This document shows positions 58,493-64,000 of a DNA stretch of 64,000 nucleotides, piece by piece (position 1 is the first letter of the stretch; each line of letters starts with the position of its first letter). The translations under genes and the position numbers were made by a program. Under the pieces are notes generated by a model. It saw only the letters and a list, made by a program, of their open reading frames with translations. It was not told where the DNA came from and searched no databases. This DNA comes from Rickettsia endosymbiont of Cantharis rufa. Lineage in GTDB: Bacteria; Pseudomonadota; Alphaproteobacteria; Rickettsiales; Rickettsiaceae. Location: positions 1,364,001 through 1,428,000 of the forward strand of contig NZ_OZ032150.1 in NCBI RefSeq assembly GCF_964026445.1, in the 5' to 3' direction.

Positions 58493-59478
58493 TTTTTAAC
58501 TTGATTAATCATTTGTAAATATTGATTTTGAAAAGTGTTTGAATCGATATCTTTCATATTCCAATTTTCGCTATTTAATATTATTATTTTAGCTTTTAAT
58601 TTGTCGTATAATCGTGAGTTTTGTTCATTATTTAAAACGAGACATTTGTTATTAGACTCGTTAATTAAATCTTCTAGCTTGCGTATATATCGAAGGCTTT
58701 TTTGACTTTCGCTATATAATTTTGCAGTTTTAATATTAGTATTAAGAAAAAAATACTCGCTACTGTCACTTAATAAAATTACGTCTTTTATACTTGCAAG
58801 CTCATTATTTTTAATTTCTTGGAGCTTGTTTAATTCTTTAAGTGCTGCTGAAAGATTATTATTAATATCTTCTTGTAGTTCAGGAAATTTTTTGCTAAAT
58901 ATTTGTGCAAATTCTTGTAGTAAAATCGCAGTATTATTAAGATCAAGCCAAATATGCCAGTTATAGTCGAATGATTTGAATTCACTTAACAAGTCGCTCG
59001 TCGCCCTTCTATTATCTATAGGCTTCGCTCTTCGCCCCTTGTAATTAAATCCAACTGATTTGACTATATCTTTGATAATGGTTAAAGATTTAATATCACT
59101 GATTTTGATAATGCTTTTACTATGATTACTAATTAATTTCTCGGCAAAACCGTCAAATTGTTCATTTATATAAATAGCTATATCGGCGTTCTTGACTTTA
59201 GCAAGATCGCTTGGCTTTATATTATGATGATGAGGGCAATCATTATTTACTGCTAAACTTTCTATATCTGCTTTATCCTTAACAAGCATTGAAACAATAC
59301 TAGCTATTGGTGTAATACTTACAACTATTTTAGGCTTAGCATAGCTAGTAAGGCTGAGGAAGGTGAGACATAATAAAATTGTCATTCCCGCGTAGGCGGG
59401 AATCCAATCTTCTTTAATTTTTTTTTGGATGCCGTGGCGGGGCCGCGGCATGACATCGAATCTATTTTTCATATTCAT
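58480..59478 (-). CDS. znuA: Zinc ABC transporter substrate-binding protein ZnuA
   Basis: The frame is 332 residues. The real signal peptide is TILLCLTFLSLTSYA, but 31 residues encoded by a palindromic element precede it (MPRPRHGIQKKIKEDWIPAY). Mature motifs: VVSITPIASIVSMLV, ESLAVNNDCPHHHNIKPSD (metal-binding His), IYINEQFDGFAEKLI and NWHIWLDLNN. A second palindromic element adds about 33 residues at 139-171. An ATG at 59385 would remove the N-terminal insert and give a normal signal peptide, and I favour it. Together with ZnuB and ZnuC it imports zinc. Confidence 0.87.
   Translation of the reverse strand: MNMKNRFDVMPRPRHGIQKKIKEDWIPAYAGMTILLCLTFLSLTSYAKPKIVVSITPIASIVSMLVKDKADIESLAVNNDCPHHHNIKPSDLAKVKNADIAIYINEQFDGFAEKLISNHSKSIIKISDIKSLTIIKDIVKSVGFNYKGRRAKPIDNRRATSDLLSEFKSFDYNWHIWLDLNNTAILLQEFAQIFSKKFPELQEDINNNLSAALKELNKLQEIKNNELASIKDVILLSDSSEYFFLNTNIKTAKLYSESQKSLRYIRKLEDLINESNNKCLVLNNEQNSRLYDKLKAKIIILNSENWNMKDIDSNTFQNQYLQMINQVKKCLH
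58966..59064. repeat. Palindromic element inserted in frame in znuA
   Basis: Codons 139-171 (VKSVGFNYKGRRAKPIDNRR, ATSDLLSEFKSFDY) match the insert in the glycosylase gene in DNA and in frame. It falls between LTIIKDI and NWHIWLDL, in the linker region of the zinc-binding protein. Confidence 0.85.
59383..59456. repeat. Hybrid palindromic element at the znuA 5' end
   Basis: GTCATTCCCGCGTAGGCGGG at the left is joined to the GCCGTGGCGGGGCCGCGGCA block and ATGACAT end of another type. On the znuA strand it supplies FDVMPRPRHGIQ and the WIPAYAGM before the signal peptide. Confidence 0.75.
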
Positions 59479-60691
59479 TCCTTTTGACTATTGGATTCCC
59501 GCTTTCTCGGGAATGACATAAAGGGATGCGGGAATGACATAGATGTAACAACTCCAATTTACTAGGTTTGAAATCCTGCTCTATCCAAAAATTTTTTAGA
59601 TATTCTAATTTTATACCTATTTCTTTTTTTTCTATATTCATATTTAATAAATCATTACCATTTACTTGGAATTTCGGACGTAATAACGTATCATATTTAA
59701 GGATAAATTCTTTTACTTGTAAATAATCTAGTTTACCGATTATGCTGGCAGCTAATAAATATTCCCTATAATTCTTTTTTTCGAGCCAAATTTTCTTTAT
59801 ATCATATTCAGCGTCATTCAAAAAGTTTAGTATCGATAATATTTGCATTGCCTCATGCTTTGAGAATTTCCAGTCGAGAAGAAGCTTTGAATTTATATTT
59901 TTTAAATTATGTAGTAATAAGGCATAATTAGTTGCTAATTCTAATTCCTTAGTCTGCTCAAAAATTTTTATTTCATAATTTTGGATAGAGAATATTAGTT
60001 CTAATATTCCTATTTCAAACATAGCTTCTAAAATTTGCGCCGCCCTTTTTGACACGATAATTTTATCCATCTCGTTTTTTATTCGCTCTCGTGATAAAGT
60101 TTTTAAGCCGTCTTTTAAATCTTTACATGTTTTAAATCCTCTATCATCAAGCTGTTTCGAATAATAGCTAGAAAAACGGAAGAAGCGTAGAATTCGCAAA
60201 TAATCTTCTTTAATTCTATCTAGAGCTTTCCCTATAAATACAACCTTTTCCTGTTGTAAATCCTTAAATCCGTCAAAATAATCATATATCTCGTTCTTAA
60301 AGGGGCAATAACTTAAAGCATTAATAGTAAAATCTCGTCTTGCGGCATCTTCGGTGAAATCATTTGTGAATACTACTTTTGCATGCCTGCCATTACATTC
60401 AATATCTTTTCTAAGAGTCGTAATTTCAAACTTCTCCTTATCTAAAATAGCTGTAATCGTGCCGAATTTTAAACCAGTTGGAATAATTTTTATAGTAGCT
60501 TTAGACAAAATATTTGTTACTTCACTCGGTATTAAATCAGTAGCTATATCAATATCGTAGCTATTTTTGCCAAGTAACGCATCTCGCACGCAGCCGCCTA
60601 TAAGTCTTGCTTGTCCTTTTTGATTTAAAAGACCCAAGATTTTCTTATATCCCCTTGAAGGAATTTTTAATGCTTTATGTATAGTTTGCAT
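59462..60691 (-). CDS. cca: CCA-adding tRNA nucleotidyltransferase / poly(A) polymerase family
   Basis: The 409-residue protein has RLIGGCVRDALLGKNSYDID (GGxVRD and the DxD metal site), then NDFTEDAARRDFTINALSY and RIKEDYLRILRFFRFSSYY, the class II nucleotidyltransferase set. It adds or repairs CCA at tRNA 3' ends; the PAP alternative cannot be excluded by eye, but the FTINALxY and RFxARF motifs fit. The last about 20 residues ([16 protein letters not shown]) are translated from palindromic repeat DNA at 59489-59520 and are probably not native. It overlaps the znuA start by 17 bp. Confidence 0.9.
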   Translation of the reverse strand: MQTIHKALKIPSRGYKKILGLLNQKGQARLIGGCVRDALLGKNSYDIDIATDLIPSEVTNILSKATIKIIPTGLKFGTITAILDKEKFEITTLRKDIECNGRHAKVVFTNDFTEDAARRDFTINALSYCPFKNEIYDYFDGFKDLQQEKVVFIGKALDRIKEDYLRILRFFRFSSYYSKQLDDRGFKTCKDLKDGLKTLSRERIKNEMDKIIVSKRAAQILEAMFEIGILELIFSIQNYEIKIFEQTKELELATNYALLLHNLKNINSKLLLDWKFSKHEAMQILSILNFLNDAEYDIKKIWLEKKNYREYLLAASIIGKLDYLQVKEFILKYDTLLRPKFQVNGNDLLNMNIEKKEIGIKLEYLKNFWIEQDFKPSKLELLHLCHSRIPLCHSRESGNPIVKRNEYEK

Positions 60692-60758
60692 TACTTAATT
60701 TTACCTATAGTATCGAATAGTTTTTAAAAGAACCTAGGGTCATCAACTCGTTCCTTTA

Positions 60759-60856
60759 TGTCATTCCCGCGCAGGCGAGAATCTAGTACTTTAAAGCCTT
60801 TTAAAAGCTCGATTTATCTCGCTTTAGCCTGGATTCCAGCCTACGCGGGAATGACA
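60759..60856. repeat. Dispersed palindromic repeat, 'cattcccgc' type
   Basis: ATGTCATTCCCGCGCAGGCG at the left pairs with GCCTACGCGGGAATGACAT at the right. The centre contains ACTTTAAAGCCTTTTAAAAG. It is related to the one at 32598. Confidence 0.8.
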
Positions 60857-61373
60857 TTGAGTAGATTTTACCGCACATCCTTTTTTATTGCAAAAGATAA
60901 GTATAACAGGACTTTTTCTTAAAAAATCTTTATTAATTGTTATTAAACTTCCTTTACACTTAGCTTTATAATTAAGGTTGATGTGAATTTCGGTGTCTTT
61001 ATAATAATTGTTCTTATTAAAGATAATTTTTTGTCCATAATTAGTTATAAAAATATTGTCTTTTAAAGGCGATACTAAGCTATCTTTTTGTCCAAACCAA
61101 TTAGCTCAATATACTCTATTAAATGCCGGTATTTTGTCAGCGTAAATTACTAGTTTATTTTCCTTGTTGTTAACACCTACAGCCATGTGATTTACATCAA
61201 ATATTAATTCCGGCTTTGGAGAGTAAAACATAAATATAAAGGATATTATCATAATTACAAGACCCAGCAAACGCCACGAGGTTTTCCATATACAAATCCA
61301 AAAAAAGCCGAATAAAAAAGTAAAGTACTAAAATTGGTGATGTAACCGAAATACCATACCGCCACCGGTAAAT
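60824..61373 (-). pseudogene. ComEC/Rec2-like fragment (C-terminal part)
   Basis: Read on the minus strand with one frameshift it gives NLPVAVWYFGYITNFSTLLF, then FYSPKPELIFDVNHMAVGVN, KENKLVIYADKIPAFNRVY, a TGA, ANWFGQKDSLVSPLKDNIFI and NYGQKIIFNKNNYYKDTEIH, ending KGCAVKSTQCHSRVG from the palindrome. This resembles the last membrane span and soluble tail of ComEC, the DNA-uptake channel. The 5' part is cut off by the IS630-family element at 61374. Family call from recall; conservation is moderate. Confidence 0.6.
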
Positions 61374-62284
61374 TATAACCAAACCTCTATAAAGCAGTTA
61401 CAATAAGATGGAGTAATTAAAATAAATCATTGTAATAACATATTCAGTAGACTTTAGAAAGAAAGTTTCAGCAATCAAGAAAAAAAAGAAGATGAGTTTT
61501 GCATCAATATCAAAACGTTTTGGAATAGGAAAGAATAGAGTATTTGTATGGACAAAAAGAATATCGCCCTTAAGAAGTAGAAATAAAGATTCAACAAAAA
61601 TACCGCTTGATAGATTGAAGGTAGGCGTAGAGTAATATAGTGATGCATACCAATATGAAAGGGCTGAGCGGTTAGGAGTTAGTAAATCAGGGATACATAA
61701 AGCATTAAATAAGTTAAATATTACGTATAAAAAAAGCTTTAAGACATCCGAAGGCAAAAGAAGAAGAGAGGCTAGAATTTCAGCATAAGATCAAAAAGTA
61801 TAAAGCGGAAGAGAAAGTGATCGTATTTACCGATGAGAGCTGTTTTGTCCGTAGTGCTCCTAGGACCCATGGGTATTCAGTAAAAGGTCAGAGATGTTAT
61901 GGTATCCATGATTGGCATCCGTCAAAAAGAACTAATGTTATAGGGGCGTTAATAGATAAATCATTGCTGACTGTGTCAATTTTTGAATGCAATGTTAATA
62001 CTGCTATTTTTAACGCTTGGGTAGAACAAGATTTAATACCTAAATTACCCCATAATTCAGTAGTTGTAATGGATAATGCAAGTTTTCATAAAAGTCCAAA
62101 TTTAAAAATTATGATAGAAAAAGCCGGTCATATATTAGAGTACTTACCGCCTTATTCCCCTGATCTAAATCCCATTGAACCAGAATAGTTTTAAGCTAAA
62201 TCTAGGAGAAGAAAATATCTCTGTGATGTAGACACGCTTTTCGAAAAGTACATGACGTAACTGTTTTATAGAGGCTTAGCTATA
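61374..62284 (+). mobile_element. IS630-family element (defective)
   Basis: The ends TATAACCAAACCTCTATAAA (left) and TATAGCTAAGCCTCTATAAA (right, read inwards) form the inverted repeats, with TA at both outer edges. The transposase runs from about 61460 (SFASISKRFGIGKNRVFVWT) through a frameshift near 61640 and stops near 61785, to 62188. The DDE core part is at 61817-62188. The C-terminal RRKYLCDVDTLFEKYM follows after a stop. Confidence 0.88.
61817..62188 (+). pseudogene. IS630-family transposase fragment
   Basis: The 123-residue frame has IVFTDESCFVRSAPRTHGYS (first catalytic Asp and Glu), SVVVMDNASFHKSPNL (second Asp) and LEYLPPYSPDLNPIEPE (third acidic residue). This is the complete DDE triad of IS630 elements. 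The N-terminal HTH part is in another frame and the C-terminal tail lies after a TAG, so it is not functional as it stands. Confidence 0.85.
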
Positions 62285-62337
62285 GACCATAAATTTTATA
62301 AAAATCCCGTGTTTTATGGTTAACTTGACGGTGCCAC
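62285..62337 (+). mobile_element. End fragment of an inverted-repeat element
   Basis: This 53-bp piece (ACCATAAATTTTATAAAAAT to the GTTAACTTGACGGTGCCA end) is 96% identical by eye to the right end of the small element at 62432-62556. It is cut at its left by the IS630-family element. Confidence 0.75.
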
Positions 62338-62422
62338 TAAAACAGCACCTGAGCAAAGAATTGCATTTGCATCCGCTAAATCCATTTGGGACGAAGCTAC
62401 TCAAAGACTTCTTGCTGCCTAA
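62338..62422 (+). pseudogene. 3' end of an unidentified gene
   Basis: The stretch between the two element ends encodes KTAPEQRIAFASAKSIWDEA, then TQRLLAA and a TAA. I do not recognise the protein. It lies outside the inverted ends and is therefore host DNA, or a tail of another element. Its 5' part is missing. Confidence 0.4.
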
Positions 62423-62431
62423 AATTTAAAA

Positions 62432-62556
62432 ATATGGCACCGTCAAGTTAACTCAAATTTAGCAAAAAATGAGTATTTCATGAACGAAGCTATACGGCAT
62501 ATAGACCATAAATTTTATAAAAATTCCGTGTTTTATGGTTAACTTGACGGTGCCAC
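62432..62556. mobile_element. Small inverted-repeat element (MITE-like), about 125 bp
   Basis: The 18-bp ends TGGCACCGTCAAGTTAAC and GTTAACTTGACGGTGCCA are perfect inverted repeats around 90 bp without coding capacity (TCATGAACGAAGCTATACGG). This is a short non-autonomous element. The right end abuts the IS481-like ORF and supplies its last codons (VAPSS). Confidence 0.85.
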
Positions 62557-62754
62557 TCTATTTGCTATAATTAGCTTCTTCCGACTAATCTCATATAACG
62601 CCTCTTCTCCTCCAGTTTCATATAGCTCTTTGAACCTATAATAACTGTCCCTGCTGTATCCCATAGCTTTACACGCTGACGATATACTTCCAAGACTCCT
62701 AGCTAATCCTAGTAATCCTATTTTTGGCTTTATTATTTTTTGATTTAGATTCAT
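62539..62754 (-). pseudogene. IS481-like transposase, N-terminal fragment
   Basis: The 71-residue frame reads [40 protein letters not shown], then [20 protein letters not shown]. This is the N-terminal HTH of IS481-family transposases. The frame then runs into the end of the inverted-repeat element (NRVAPSS) and stops. The rve integrase domain is missing. Confidence 0.8.
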
Positions 62755-62851
62755 TTCTAATCCTCTATTTAATACTTATCTTATTTTACTAAATGTAAGA
62801 TTGAATCTCAGCTATTGCAAATTATTAAGGTAACAGTAATGACATTTTTAT

Positions 62852-63451
62852 CTAATCAACATTTTTCGGCAAACCTAAACAATAATGCTTTAAAAATTTT
62901 CCCTGACTGCTAATTAAATAGACAAAATTAGAGTGTTGTAATTCATATTTATTTGTTTTTTCATCAAATATTTTTAACGTATAAAAGACCTTAAATTGAT
63001 CTGCTAAGTGCTGGATATCCTGTACTTTTCCTGTTAAACCTATAAAATTAACATCTATTTTTTCTAAATATTTTTTTAATACTTCACTTGTATCATACTC
63101 AGGATCTAGAGTAATAAAAACTACTTGTACTAGAATATTCTCTTTCTTCAAAATCTTAATAATATCCACTACTTTTTTTAATGCTTGATTGTCATACAAA
63201 GAATAAGTAGTACCAAAATAAATTAAACTTAAGTGACCTTGCAAATGGGTACTATCAAATTTCTTTCCTTCTTGATCTATAAGAGCAAACTTAACTTTAA
63301 GCGAATCGTCCATACTACTGGTTTTCGCATCAATCTTAAGCTTAGACGGTGTTAATGAAGAATAAAATAAACATAAAAATATTATGCTCGTAATCATAGC
63401 TGGGGCTATAAAAATTTTTATTACATACACTTGATTTTTATTATTTTTCAT
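62852..63451 (-). CDS. Sco1/SenC-like protein lacking the copper Cys pair
   Basis: The 199-residue protein has an N-terminal anchor (IAPAMITSIIFLCLFYSSLT) and a thioredoxin-like Sco domain (KFALIDQEGKKFDSTHLQGH, LSLIYFGTTYSLYDNQAL, VFITLDPEYDTSEVLKKYLE). Sco proteins deliver copper to cytochrome oxidase through a CxxxC motif and a distal His. Here the position after YFGTT reads YSLYDN, with no Cys. The distal His may be in ELQHSNFVYLI. It therefore cannot bind copper in the usual way. Loss could reflect a changed role or early decay. Frame intact. Confidence 0.85.
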   Translation of the reverse strand: MKNNKNQVYVIKIFIAPAMITSIIFLCLFYSSLTPSKLKIDAKTSSMDDSLKVKFALIDQEGKKFDSTHLQGHLSLIYFGTTYSLYDNQALKKVVDIIKILKKENILVQVVFITLDPEYDTSEVLKKYLEKIDVNFIGLTGKVQDIQHLADQFKVFYTLKIFDEKTNKYELQHSNFVYLISSQGKFLKHYCLGLPKNVD

Positions 63452-63686
63452 AACATAAGTAATTATTAATATTTATTTAAAATAAAACTTATTCTTATCA
63501 TACATGCAATAAAAATCATCTTCTAATATATTAAATATTGTAATATCTAAACTGTAATATTTTTATCATATACATATTTTTAGTTAAAATTAATTAATTA
63601 AGTTGAAATTTTTTGAGTTATCTTAAGGTTAAGAACAAGATAAAAAAACAACTGATAAGGATGATTAGTATGTTAGATTGTTAAAA

Positions 63687-64000
63687 ATGACTAAAACACA
63701 ACAACAGTAAGAAACGGAAAAATCTGTTTTTGAAATATTAGAACCGGTTAAGCTGATAAATGAATATGAGCAGAAATATACACCTATTATTAATGAAAAT
63801 AATAAAGCTGTAGTTATATTAGGACAAAATAAACAGGATTTAAGCATTATAGCTAAATATGTTAAAGATAAGAAATTAGCAGTTAAGAGTGATGACTTTG
63901 GAAATTTTGAATTTATCGGAACAAACGGACATGTTGATAAAATAGACATCTTTAATGTTCCTGTAAATAAAAATCAATCGAATTTAATGGTTTTTAACAG
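63687..64000 (+). pseudogene. Unidentified gene with an early stop, runs off the window
   Basis: From an ATG at 63687 the frame reads MTKTQQQ, TAA, ETEKSVFEILEPVKLINEYE, YTPIINENNKAVVILGQNKQ, LSIIAKYVKDKKLAVKSDDF and GHVDKIDIFNVPVNKNQSN to the window edge. VVILGQNKQDLS resembles a degenerate P-loop strand. The TAA at codon 8 is the only break. I do not recognise the family, and the 3' end is outside the window. A start after the stop is possible but I see no good candidate. Confidence 0.45.

Overview
The window is chromosomal DNA of a Rickettsia. The evidence is low GC content, the 17 kDa surface antigen gene, an OmpA (Sca0)-type autotransporter, the paired Adr1/Adr2 barrel proteins, Rickettsia-type citrate synthase, the prmC-trmB fusion, and Rickettsia palindromic elements inserted in frame inside genes. 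OmpA points to the spotted fever or transitional groups rather than the typhus group. The species cannot be fixed by eye; gltA, ompA and the 17 kDa gene present here would settle it.

Layout. 0.6-10 kb is ordinary housekeeping DNA: tRNA-Pro, infA, maf, dksA, xerC, a phasin-like gene, pld, phaC, ubiD and a PpiD/SurA-like chaperone. 10.3-14.8 kb is ompA. 15-16 kb is an IS630 remnant split by an IS1-like element. 16-21 kb holds an ankyrin-repeat gene, ftsK, a DUF2442 gene and map. 21.4-24.8 kb is radC destroyed by an IS3-family element that itself contains a second IS3-family element. 24.8-33.5 kb holds a wecA-like gene, dciA, a higA orphan, adr1, adr2, fdxA, ccmC, tadA, a cation-efflux gene, the 17 kDa antigen, a PEBP-family gene and znuC. 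33.5-35.8 kb is a gene wreck with two IS1-like copies. 35.8-41 kb has uvrA, ssb, a dead FkbM methyltransferase and a lipoprotein hydrolase. 41-42.3 kb is an IS1-like copy beside a truncated spoT-like gene. 42.5-50.7 kb is housekeeping again: tRNA-Arg, a DUF167 gene, htpG, hemA, tig, obgE, gltA. 50.8-52.9 kb has parDE (toxin broken), an IS1-like copy and hicBA. 53-60.7 kb has a uracil-DNA glycosylase, rluD, prmC-trmB (TrmB half broken), a nested IS3/IS1 composite, tsaE, znuA and cca. 60.8-64 kb is a mobile-element cluster (comEC remnant, IS630, a small inverted-repeat element, an IS481-like fragment), then a Sco1-like gene and a gene that runs off the window with an early stop.

Two processes dominate. 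First, short palindromic repeats lie in most intergenic gaps and also sit in frame inside genes (wecA-like, radC, prmC, the glycosylase, znuA), or supply gene ends (cca, comEC). Second, six near-identical IS1-like copies of about 831 bp share the same stops and frameshifts in the transposase genes, yet three still have perfect 8-9 bp target duplications. This suggests recent spread of an element that cannot make its own transposase. Together these explain most of the broken genes (radC, trmB, spoT, comEC, higB and an unnamed gene).

The intact genes support basic information processing (infA, ssb, uvrA, tsaE, cca, tig, obgE), zinc uptake (znuA, znuC), haem synthesis and cytochrome maturation (hemA, ccmC, sco-like), division and chromosome resolution (ftsK, xerC), and host interaction (ompA, adr1, adr2, pld, ankyrin, 17 kDa antigen).
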